Positions 1 through 4,977 of a stretch of 5,610 bases of DNA are shown here, one piece after another. The stretch's first letter is position 1, and every line of letters starts with the position of its first letter. Position numbers and translations under genes: made by a program. The notes beneath the pieces are model-generated. The model had not been told where the DNA came from and made no database searches. It saw only the letters and a program-made list of their open reading frames with translations. Source of the DNA: Planctomycetota bacterium (lineage in GTDB: Bacteria; Planctomycetota; Phycisphaerae; Sedimentisphaerales; Anaerobacaceae); contig QNBZ01000103.1 in assembly GCA_003644295.1 (NCBI GenBank), positions 1-5,610 on the forward strand, given 5' to 3'.

Positions 1-559
1 ATGCGAGTTTTTTGATTCGCTCTAAAATATCCCCCGGCTCACTCATTCTGCCGACGCCCTTTGCTCCGCTGGCGAGTCGGCCTTCTTCAGGGCCGATTAA
101 CTGAAAGCCCATCTCTTTGATTGTCTTAACATTTCGCTGTACAGCCGGATTGTTCCACATATCATTATTCATCGCAGGAGCCAAAAGCACCAGCTTGTTC
201 CAGCAGGCGCAAAGTGTGGTACTGAGCATATCATCATAGATACCGTTCGCAACTTTGCCTATGATATTAGCTGTTGCCGGCGCCACGACGACAATGTCGG
301 CCCAGTTGGCCAAATTTATATGGTTGACTTTATATTGTCCGTCGGTAGTCCACAAACTGGTGGAAACTGCCGAGTTGGTAACGGCCTCGAAAGTTTTCGG
401 CCCAACCAGTCGGCAGGCGTTCTCGGTCATCACCGTCCTTACTTTAGTGCCGGCAGAAGTCAGCTTACTGGCCAAATCGACCGCCTTATATGCGGCTATT
501 CCGCCGCTGACACCCAGCAAAACATTTAGATTAGTAAGATTTGTGCTATCCTCGGTCAT
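1..559 (-). CDS. coaBC: CoaBC, N-terminal flavoprotein (CoaC) part, truncated by window edge
   Basis: Bifunctional phosphopantothenoylcysteine decarboxylase/phosphopantothenate-cysteine ligase of coenzyme A synthesis, cytoplasmic. Only the first 186 residues are in the window, and they correspond to the FMN-dependent decarboxylase (CoaC) domain. Visible signatures are a Rossmann-like N-terminus with GVSGGIAAYK (16-25), the presumed catalytic His80 in VNHINLANWAD, the flavin-site segment APATANIIGK (93-102), and the family substrate-clamp motif PAMNNDMW (128-135) with Asn131. Near the edge, LASGAKGVGRMSEP (162-175) aligns with the usual LACGxxGxGRMxEP, so the conserved Cys of the E. coli enzyme (Cys158) is Ser here. 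The start ATG at 559 is 6 bp after the rpoZ stop and has no strong Shine-Dalgarno of its own, which suggests translational coupling to rpoZ. Whether the CoaB ligase domain follows cannot be seen; a stand-alone CoaC is the alternative. Confidence 0.93.
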   Translation of the reverse strand, partial: MTEDSTNLTNLNVLLGVSGGIAAYKAVDLASKLTSAGTKVRTVMTENACRLVGPKTFEAVTNSAVSTSLWTTDGQYKVNHINLANWADIVVVAPATANIIGKVANGIYDDMLSTTLCACWNKLVLLAPAMNNDMWNNPAVQRNVKTIKEMGFQLIGPEEGRLASGAKGVGRMSEPGDILERIKKLA

Positions 560-565
560 CGTCAA

Positions 566-793
566 TTACTCTGAAGTCGTCTTGTCCGGCTTATCCGCCT
601 TGGTATCGGCAGTTATTTTGTCCTGCAGGATTTCCTGAATAACAATTTCCAGTTGCGTTTTTCCCTCGGCATCTTTAATCAATGGCCTGGCGCCCTGCAG
701 CAGTTCCTGCAGCCGTTTTTGAATAAGCGCCGTTAATTTGAATTTGCCTCCGACCTTGTTGGCCAACCTTGTGCTTCTGAGCTCATCTATCAT
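566..793 (-). CDS. rpoZ: DNA-directed RNA polymerase omega subunit
   Basis: A 75-residue protein that matches the RNA polymerase omega subunit, the small chaperone-like subunit that helps assemble beta-prime. The recognisable core is VGGKFKLTALIQKRLQELLQGARPLI (14-39), which corresponds to the family pattern of a K/R-F-xL-xxL-xxKR-xxEL-xxGA helix pair. It is followed by a helix, LEIVIQEILQDKI (48-60), and a short, charged, Lys/Asp-rich tail. The length is at the short end of bacterial omegas (about 65-100 aa). This version resembles planctomycete omegas more than the E. coli protein, which is from memory. The start at 793 is supported by GGAG (positions 802-805 region, minus strand), about 8 nt upstream. 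It lies 18 bp after gmk and 6 bp before coaBC; gmk-rpoZ-coaBC is a widely conserved bacterial cluster, which strengthens the call. Confidence 0.9.
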   Translation of the reverse strand: MIDELRSTRLANKVGGKFKLTALIQKRLQELLQGARPLIKDAEGKTQLEIVIQEILQDKITADTKADKPDKTTSE

Positions 794-811
794 TCTTTGT
801 CTCCGATTAGC

Positions 812-1420
812 TTATCCAGCATCCCCAAACGCAGAAGAGTGCTTATGAGAAGCCGCATCAATAATTTGTACCACTTCATTCACCGCTTGCTGCAAATCGT
901 CGTTTATAACCTTATGTTCATATCGCCGCTCAGCAGTGGTGATTTCATTGTTCGCTTTATCCAATCTTTTTTTAGCTGTTTCGGCATCTTCTCTGCCTCT
1001 GCCGTTCATGCGCTCTGCCAGGGCATCTACGCTCGGCGGCAAAATAAAAATCGTCTCCGCATCCGGATATATCGCCTTTGCCTGCTCGGCGCCCTGAACG
1101 TCAATTTCCAGAATAATAGTTTTACCACTCCGCAGCGCCTCATCAACTTTATCTTTCGGCGTTCCATATAAATGGCCGAACACCTCGGCATATTCCAGCA
1201 GCATATCGTCATCAATTCGCCGCTGAAATTCATCCCTGCTTATGAACCAGTAATCCCGTCCGTCCACTTCAGCTTCAGCTTTTGGACGGGTGGTAACCGA
1301 TACGCTCAGAGAAGCGTTATCAAGCCGTTTAATCGCTTCTCTGCAAATCGTACTTTTGCCCACGCCTGACGGCCCACTGATTATTACCACTTTACCTTTG
1401 CCGCTTTTCTGTTCACCCAT
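812..1420 (-). CDS. gmk: Guanylate kinase
   Basis: ATP-dependent phosphorylation of GMP/dGMP to GDP/dGDP in cytoplasmic purine nucleotide metabolism. The 202-residue length is typical of the family. The P-loop GPSGVGKST occupies residues 16-24. The GMP-binding region follows: SVTTR (41-45), then EVDGRDYWF (51-59), then EYAEVFGHLYGTP (76-88), where the common G-N-x-Y-G-T is G-H-x-Y-G-T. ILEIDVQGA (103-111) is the Walker-B-like strand, and FILPPS and the lid region with RGREDAE (about 141-147) come after it. The GMP-binding loop is unusual: the common TTRxPRxGE is TTRPKAEAE, so the second Arg is Ala with a Lys one position earlier. The ATG start at 1420 has only a weak A/G-rich leader. It sits 32 bp after yicC and 18 bp before rpoZ. 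The C-terminal tail after about residue 185 (His/Ser/Gly-rich) is not conserved. Confidence 0.97.
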   Translation of the reverse strand: MGEQKSGKGKVVIISGPSGVGKSTICREAIKRLDNASLSVSVTTRPKAEAEVDGRDYWFISRDEFQRRIDDDMLLEYAEVFGHLYGTPKDKVDEALRSGKTIILEIDVQGAEQAKAIYPDAETIFILPPSVDALAERMNGRGREDAETAKKRLDKANNEITTAERRYEHKVINDDLQQAVNEVVQIIDAASHKHSSAFGDAG

Positions 1421-1432
1421 TTATTCTTTTGC

Positions 1433-1446
1433 GAGTATCAAGCATC
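1433..1446. repeat. Two GATnCTn heptamers between yicC and gmk
   Basis: Read on the minus strand this is GATGCTT followed by GATACTC. Both exact heptamers also occur in the pheA leader array (4786-4792 and 4765-4771), but on the opposite strand relative to the genes. With only two units, chance cannot be excluded; the exact match of both makes a relict array plausible. Confidence 0.45.
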
Positions 1447-1452
1447 CAGTTA

Positions 1453-2379
1453 TCACTCTATATTTTGGACCTGTTCTTTAATCCGCTCTATTCGGCACTT
1501 TATATCGACAACGTAGTGTGCAATCTCAATATCGGATGCCTTGCTGGCAATGGTATTAGCTTCTCTGAGCATTTCCTGACTGATGAAGTCCAGCCGGCGT
1601 CCTGTCTGGTTGTTGGCCGCAGCGTTTGAATCATCCGATTTTCCGGCAAGCGTCGATGGTTTGCAGCTATCTGCGAACTGCTGCAGATGTGAATCCAGCC
1701 GGGCAATTTCTTCGGATATATCCGACCTTTCTGCGAAAACCGCTACTTCTCTGGCAAGCGTTTCTTCATCCAGTTTCAGTTGTGTATTAGCCAACAGTTC
1801 ATCGACCCTTTTCTTTAGTCGGCCTGCATATTTCTGCAAAGCCGCTGCGCTGCGAGTGCGTATCCGCTCAAGTTTTCGCTTTATTTCTTCACAGTGATTG
1901 CGCATATCGTCTGCAAGAGCAGCACCCTCGACCGCTCGCATTTGTTTAACGTTTTCGAGCGCTTCCTGCGTAACACTTAAAACTTTTCTTTTGACCTGTT
2001 CGGCTGCTTCTCCTTCCGGCAGCACCGGCGACAACATTCCGGGAAGTAACAGCAGACCGCCGATGTCAATATGACATTCAGTGCCAACCGAATCAGCAAT
2101 CCTAACCAGCTTTTCCACATACGCTCGCAGGGCTGTCTCATCTATATCAAAAAGCACATTTGCCGATACGTTTTTGAGCCGAAGCACATAATTCACCATC
2201 CCTCGCGACAAATTCTTCCGCAGGAACTTCTCAATATCACCTTCGAGAAACGCCACCGGGTCCGGCAATTTTATCTTGGTCTTGAGGTAACGGCTGTTCA
2301 GCGTCCTGATTTCCACTGAATAAGTTACGCTGTCGAGTTGGCCCTCGGCGTCTCCGTAGCCGGTCATACTGTTTATCAT
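1453..2379 (-). CDS. yicC: YicC/YloC-family endoribonuclease
   Basis: Member of the YicC/YloC family, whose E. coli and Bacillus members are described as endoribonucleases; its targets here are unknown. The family N-terminus MINSMTGYG (1-9) is intact, followed by SVEIRTLNSRYL (21-32), another hallmark. The C-terminal DUF1732 part contains RSDISEEIARLDSHLQQF (218-235), then RRLDFISQEMLREANTIASK (261-280), and ends KEQVQNIE, the standard family C-terminus. The middle (about 125-200) is predicted helical and charged. The protein is 308 aa against about 290 usual, because a Ser/Asn/Ala-rich insert (about 238-258) separates the SHLxQF helix from GRRLDF. The start at 2379 is chosen because family members begin MIxSMTGYG; an ATG at 2388 would add three residues, and neither start has a strong Shine-Dalgarno. 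It lies upstream of gmk, a common bacterial arrangement. Confidence 0.93.
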   Translation of the reverse strand: MINSMTGYGDAEGQLDSVTYSVEIRTLNSRYLKTKIKLPDPVAFLEGDIEKFLRKNLSRGMVNYVLRLKNVSANVLFDIDETALRAYVEKLVRIADSVGTECHIDIGGLLLLPGMLSPVLPEGEAAEQVKRKVLSVTQEALENVKQMRAVEGAALADDMRNHCEEIKRKLERIRTRSAAALQKYAGRLKKRVDELLANTQLKLDEETLAREVAVFAERSDISEEIARLDSHLQQFADSCKPSTLAGKSDDSNAAANNQTGRRLDFISQEMLREANTIASKASDIEIAHYVVDIKCRIERIKEQVQNIE

Positions 2380-2430
2380 AGCCACCATACTTTCAATTTG
2401 TACCGCACATCCATTTTTTGAGCTATTTAG

Positions 2431-2450
2431 TCCCCAAATTTATTTGGGGA
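2431..2450 (-). repeat. Perfect inverted repeat around the secG stop codon
   Basis: TCCCCAAAT and its exact complement ATTTGGGGA (nine-bp arms) are separated by two bases. The secG TAA occupies the loop, and the last three sense codons form one arm. No U-run follows in the transcript (the next bases are CUAAAUAGC), so it is not a standard intrinsic terminator. It could be a 3'-end processing or stabilising hairpin between secG and yicC, or affect termination of translation. Confidence 0.6.
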
Positions 2451-2811
2451 TTTCCTCACCGGGCAGGGACGTCTGCTCCGGGTTCGGCTGCTGTCCTGTC
2501 GGCAGAGAACTCTGTTGAGTTTGGCCGGCGCCAAATTCGCTGATGGATGGTTTATAGAATTTAGCCATCACTACTGCGAGGGTCAGAAACAGGCCAACCA
2601 GCGCTATTGTAACCCATGTTAGAAAATCACCGGTCTTGGACCCCAGAATCCCACTTGCCATTCCTCCGCCAAACGCTCCGCCCAGGCCACCGCCTTTGCC
2701 TTTTTGGACCAGAATGATTAAAATCAACGCCACGGCACATATAAGGAAAAGAACCGCAACAGCCGTCATAAAAAAGCCCAACGCTAAAAATGGAAAAAAT
2801 GTCATATTCAT
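2440..2811 (-). CDS. secG: Preprotein translocase subunit SecG
   Basis: Small inner-membrane subunit of the SecYEG protein-export channel. The 123-residue protein has two predicted transmembrane helices (about 12-35 and 64-84). They are joined by the diagnostic cytoplasmic loop LVQKGKGGGLGGAFGGG (34-50), then SGILGSKTGDFLTW (53-66), matching the family's LxQxGKGGGL-FGG-LFG-FLTxxT pattern. The C-terminal tail (about 89-123) is Gln/Pro/Ser-rich, disordered in appearance and not conserved. A GGGGA element is only one nt before the ATG at 2811 but about 6 nt before an in-frame ATG at 2805, so the protein may start at Met3. The stop codon TAA lies at the centre of a perfect inverted repeat (2431-2450). 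Pairing with tpiA upstream is a frequent bacterial arrangement. Confidence 0.95.
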   Translation of the reverse strand: MNMTFFPFLALGFFMTAVAVLFLICAVALILIILVQKGKGGGLGGAFGGGMASGILGSKTGDFLTWVTIALVGLFLTLAVVMAKFYKPSISEFGAGQTQQSSLPTGQQPNPEQTSLPGEEIPK

Positions 2812-2820
2812 TCCCCAACA

Positions 2821-2848
2821 ATAGTAAATAGTAAATAGAAAATAGTCA
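2821..2848. repeat. Four ATAGTAA-type heptamers between tpiA and secG
   Basis: ATAGTAA twice, then ATAGAAA and ATAGTCA, 7-bp period, filling most of the 38-bp tpiA-secG spacer and ending one base from the tpiA stop codon. A third repeat sequence family with the same period. It contains no ATG on the minus strand, so it forms no start-stop ladder. Confidence 0.85.
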
Positions 2849-2849
2849 A

Positions 2850-3611
2850 TTATACCACTGTTTTAATTATTTCCAGAAAATCGTCCGCTTTCAAACTTGC
2901 ACCTCCTACAAGCAGACCGTCAATATCCGGCTGAGCCATCAACTCCGCTGCATTGTCGGGTTTTGCCGAACCGCCATATTGGATGCGCAGAGCATCCGCC
3001 AACCGGCTGTCGTATATCCGGCTGATAAGCTCCCTTATCAAAGAATGCACCTCTTGTGCCTGCTGAGGCGTTGCCGTCAGGCCTGTCCCGATAGCCCAGA
3101 CCGGCTCATAAGCTATGGTTATCGCAGAAACTTTTTCATCGCCCAAATCTGCCAGTCCGTTTTTGAGCTGTCTGGTTACCACCTCGGCTGTCTTATCAGA
3201 TTCACGTTCCTCTCGCAGTTCGCCCACGCACAATATCGGCAAAAGCCCGCCGGCCAGAGCTGCTTTAACTTTTTTGTTGACCATCTCGTCGGTCTCGCCG
3301 ATAACGTGTCTGCGTTCGGAATGGCCGCACAATGCGTAACTGCATCCAACATCTTTCAGCATTGCAGCGCTTATCTCGCCGGTGAAAGCTCCTTTTGGCT
3401 CTATGTAAATATCCTGTGCACCGACTGCGATGCTCGATGCGCTGAGGGCGCTGGCTACGGCCTGTAAATAAACAAAAGGTGGTATTACCGCCACGTCAAC
3501 ACTGCGGCCGGCAACGTGCTGTGTTCCGGAACTGATAGCTTTAGCAAGACTTACGCTGCTGTGGCTGTCGGTATTCATCTTCCAGTTGCCGGCAATAAAT
3601 GGCTTTCTCAT
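2850..3611 (-). CDS. tpiA: Triose-phosphate isomerase
   Basis: Interconverts dihydroxyacetone phosphate and glyceraldehyde 3-phosphate in glycolysis and gluconeogenesis; cytoplasmic TIM barrel. From the chosen start the protein is 253 aa, the normal length. All catalytic elements are present: Lys11 in GNWKMN (8-13), His97 in CGHSERR (95-101), and Glu169 in AYEPVWAIGTG (167-177), which leads into mobile loop 6. The phosphate-binding YGGS (212-215) and VGGASL (235-240) are also present. The start at 3611 is set by a clear AGGAGA Shine-Dalgarno 5 nt upstream and by the family N-terminus MRKPFIAGNWKMN. The frame stays open for ten more codons to an ATG at 3641, which lies in the upstream tandem repeat and would give an extended 263-aa form. 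The stop codon abuts another heptamer array. pheA is 72 bp upstream and secG 38 bp downstream. Confidence 0.97.
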   Translation of the reverse strand: MRKPFIAGNWKMNTDSHSSVSLAKAISSGTQHVAGRSVDVAVIPPFVYLQAVASALSASSIAVGAQDIYIEPKGAFTGEISAAMLKDVGCSYALCGHSERRHVIGETDEMVNKKVKAALAGGLLPILCVGELREERESDKTAEVVTRQLKNGLADLGDEKVSAITIAYEPVWAIGTGLTATPQQAQEVHSLIRELISRIYDSRLADALRIQYGGSAKPDNAAELMAQPDIDGLLVGGASLKADDFLEIIKTVV

Positions 3612-3616
3612 AAGTG

Positions 3617-3622
3617 TCTCCT
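3617..3622 (-). promoter_or_regulatory. Ribosome binding site of tpiA
   Basis: AGGAGA on the minus strand, 5 nt before the ATG at 3611. It is the clearest Shine-Dalgarno in the window. It fixes the tpiA start at the family-consistent MRKPF rather than at the in-frame ATG ten codons upstream in the repeat. Confidence 0.85.
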
Positions 3623-3630
3623 GACAACAA

Positions 3631-3686
3631 TCAATAATCATTTATCAATAATCATTTATCAATAATCATTCATCAATAATCATTTA
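3631..3686. repeat. Tandem array between pheA and tpiA, four copies of TCAATAATCATTTA
   Basis: Eight consecutive heptamers alternate TCAATAA and TCATTTA, with one substitution (TCATTCA at 3666-3672). It occupies most of the 72-bp pheA-tpiA spacer and includes the pheA stop codon at 3684-3686. The tpiA Shine-Dalgarno (AGGAGA) lies just beyond it. On the minus strand each 14-bp unit reads TAAATGATTATTGA and so carries a start codon overlapped by a stop (ATGA). Confidence 0.97.
3639..3683 (-). other. Ladder of three overlapping mini-ORFs from the pheA stop to an ATG in frame with tpiA
   Basis: Immediately after the pheA TAA (3686-3684) comes ATGA. ATGs at 3683, 3669 and 3655 open five-codon ORFs (MIIDE, MIIDK, MIIDK), each ending in TGA that overlaps the next ATG. 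The fourth ATG at 3641 has no early stop and continues in frame through ten codons into tpiA Met1 at 3611. tpiA also has its own Shine-Dalgarno. The reading frames are seen directly; ribosome transit along them is inference. Confidence 0.5.
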
Positions 3687-4754
3687 CAGTAGCTCTGTCG
3701 CTCTTGGGAAGCTGCCTAATACTGAAAGTTGTAGGCAGTGCTTACCGGATTCTTTCAGCACTTTCCGGACTCGTTCTTCGGTCCTGTGTCCGATGAAATC
3801 CACGAAGAAGTAGTATTCCCACTGTCTCTTTTTGCTGGGTCTGGACTCGATATTAGTCAGATTAACATCGTATTGCTTAAAGACCTCCAGCACGTCCGCC
3901 AGGGCACCGGCTTTATGAGCGGTGCTGAACAGGATAGCGGTCTTGTCCTCGCCGGTCGGTTTTGCATCCTCGCGACTTATCACGAGAAACCGTGTTATAT
4001 TATTACTAATATCCTCTATATTTTCGCAGATAATTTTCAGCCCGTACAACTCCGCTGCGATGGCCGAGCCGATAGCAGCGGCATCCGATTCATCGGCAGC
4101 CATCTTCGCCGCCATTGCGCTGGAGGCAACAGGGATAGTTTGTGCTTCCTTGAAAGTCGCACTGAGCCAGTTTCGGCACTGGGCGAACACTTCCGGCTTC
4201 GAGTAAATCTTCTTAATCTGCTCCAGCGGACAATTTGCCATCAGGTTATGATGGATAGCCATCAGCACTTCGGCACAGATTTTTATATCCGAATCTACAA
4301 GGGCATCAAGCGTTTCTATTACGCCGCCGCCGGTGGTATTTTCTATCGGCACAAGACCCAAATCGCAATGCTCTTTACTTACCTCGTCAAAGATGCTTCT
4401 GATGTCGGCCAACGGCTCATATTCGACACTCTGGCCGAACTTGAGCATAGCCGCCGTATGACTAAAGCTGCCGCCGGGGCCGAGATAGCCGATTCGCAAG
4501 GGCTTTTCCAGTGCGAAAGAGCCGCTCATTAACTCGCGCCAAACTGCCTTGAGCACCCTATCCGGCATAGGACCACGGTTAGCTTCGGCAATTTTCTCGA
4601 GGACCTGTTTTTCCCTGTCCGGCGCATAGATGGGCTTATCAGCTTTGTTCTTGAGTTTGCCTATCTCTACGACAATTTGCGCACGCTCATTTAGCAGCTT
4701 GACAAGCTGACGGTCGAGTTCGTCTATCCGATTTCTTAATTCATCCAAAGACAT
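3684..4754 (-). CDS. pheA: Bifunctional chorismate mutase / prephenate dehydratase (P-protein)
   Basis: Converts chorismate to prephenate and then to phenylpyruvate in phenylalanine synthesis. The 356 aa are in the standard three-part order. An AroQ-type chorismate mutase (about 1-85) has Arg8, Arg24 and APDREK (44-49), and ends SFALE, where many P-proteins have Glu at the E. coli Gln88 position. A prephenate dehydratase domain (about 86-265) begins IGYLGPGGSFS (88-98), contains PIENTTGG (136-143), and has the catalytic TRF motif at 254-256. A C-terminal ACT domain (about 272-350) carries GAL (283-285) and ESRP (303-306), the Phe-binding motifs, so feedback inhibition by phenylalanine is likely from family knowledge. 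No Shine-Dalgarno precedes the ATG at 4754. The TAA stop is made from the last unit of the heptamer array at 3631-3686, and ATGA follows it immediately. pheA is first in the minus-strand gene run, divergent from ogt. Confidence 0.96.
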   Translation of the reverse strand: MSLDELRNRIDELDRQLVKLLNERAQIVVEIGKLKNKADKPIYAPDREKQVLEKIAEANRGPMPDRVLKAVWRELMSGSFALEKPLRIGYLGPGGSFSHTAAMLKFGQSVEYEPLADIRSIFDEVSKEHCDLGLVPIENTTGGGVIETLDALVDSDIKICAEVLMAIHHNLMANCPLEQIKKIYSKPEVFAQCRNWLSATFKEAQTIPVASSAMAAKMAADESDAAAIGSAIAAELYGLKIICENIEDISNNITRFLVISREDAKPTGEDKTAILFSTAHKAGALADVLEVFKQYDVNLTNIESRPSKKRQWEYYFFVDFIGHRTEERVRKVLKESGKHCLQLSVLGSFPRATELL

Positions 4755-4764
4755 AATCTAAAAT

Positions 4765-4792
4765 GATACTCGATTCTTGATTCTCGATGCTT
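4765..4792. repeat. Four GATnCTn heptamers in the pheA leader
   Basis: GATACTC, GATTCTT, GATTCTC and GATGCTT lie end to end, fitting GAT-n-CT-y with a 7-bp period. The array starts 10 bp upstream of the pheA start codon and would be in the 5' leader of a pheA transcript. The units are degenerate, so this array looks older or less homogenised than the others. Confidence 0.8.
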
Positions 4793-4804
4793 ATAAAAGA
4801 AGTA

Positions 4805-4833
4805 TATTTAACAGAATTTTGCCATTGCGTCAA
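4805..4833 (-). promoter_or_regulatory. Candidate promoter for pheA and the downstream genes
   Basis: On the minus strand TTGACG (4833-4828) is followed after 17 bp by TAAATA (4810-4805), a weak -10. An alternative -10, TATAAG (4795-4790), is closer to consensus but has no partner -35. Either would place the transcript start a few tens of bases before pheA, with the GATnCTn heptamers in or next to the leader. The call rests on hexamer matching only. Confidence 0.3.
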
Positions 4834-4843
4834 TTAAAATGGA

Positions 4844-4871
4844 CTTTCGGAAAATGCAAAATAGCCGAAAG
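4844..4871. repeat. Imperfectly understood dyad, CTTTCGG ... CCGAAAG
   Basis: Perfect seven-bp inverted arms (4844-4850 and 4865-4871) around a 14-nt A-rich centre, ending two bases before the 17-bp palindrome. It may be a second operator or a weak stem-loop. No T-run follows on either strand, so it does not look like an intrinsic terminator. Confidence 0.4.
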
Positions 4872-4873
4872 AG

Positions 4874-4890
4874 GTCAAGAAATTCTTGAC
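4874..4890. promoter_or_regulatory. Perfect 17-bp palindrome, operator-like, overlapping a TTGACA
   Basis: GTCAAGAA, one central A, then TTCTTGAC: eight-bp arms with no mismatch, in the divergent pheA-ogt region. The right arm overlaps TTGACA (4886-4891) on the plus strand and the left arm gives TTGACC on the minus strand, so a protein bound here would cover -35-like elements. No good -10 is seen at 16-18 bp from TTGACA, so promoter function is uncertain. The regulator is unknown. Confidence 0.5.
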
Positions 4891-4919
4891 AATCCGTGTT
4901 TATCTGCGGAAAAAGAGCT

Positions 4920-4965
4920 ATGAACCACGAACAATGAACCACGAACAATGAACAATGAACAATGA
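4920..4965 (+). other. Ladder of three overlapping mini-ORFs leading into ogt
   Basis: ATG at 4920, 4934 and 4948 each opens a five-codon ORF (MNHEQ, MNHEQ, MNNEQ). Its TGA stop overlaps the next ATG as ATGA; the stops are at 4935, 4949 and 4963, and the last overlaps the ogt ATG at 4962. Steps are 14 nt. A purine-rich GGAAAAAGAG (4908-4917) precedes only the first ATG. A second chain (4955 to 4969) dead-ends at TAA 4975. The geometry is directly visible; use as a translational coupling device is inference. Confidence 0.5.
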
Positions 4966-4977
4966 ACTATGAACTAA
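4922..4977. repeat. Tandem GAACAAT-type heptamer array overlapping the ogt start
   Basis: Eight contiguous heptamers: GAACCAC at 4922 and 4936, GAACAAT at 4929, 4943, 4950 and 4957, GAACTAT at 4964, and GAACTAA at 4971. The last two and part of the sixth are inside the ogt coding sequence. The sequence family is unrelated to the array that follows ogt, but the period is the same. Each GAACAAT or GAACTAT junction creates ATGA. Confidence 0.96.

Noticed and set aside
797..1171. Plus-strand frame opposite gmk
   Set aside because: It is antisense to the conserved guanylate kinase core, with no motif or plausible ribosome binding site.
3612..3641. Annotating tpiA from the upstream ATG at 3641
   Set aside because: That ATG is repeat-derived. 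The family N-terminus and the AGGAGA at 5-nt spacing both favour 3611; the longer form is kept only as a hypothesis.
3738..4532. Open frame of 264 codons on the plus strand opposite pheA
   Set aside because: It is fully antisense to a clear pheA, has Cys/His/Phe-rich low-likeness composition and no recognisable motif, and is explained by the codon pattern of the other strand.
4844..4871. Intrinsic terminator between pheA and ogt
   Set aside because: The genes diverge, so no terminator is expected. The stem is short, the loop is 14 nt, and no T-run follows on either strand.
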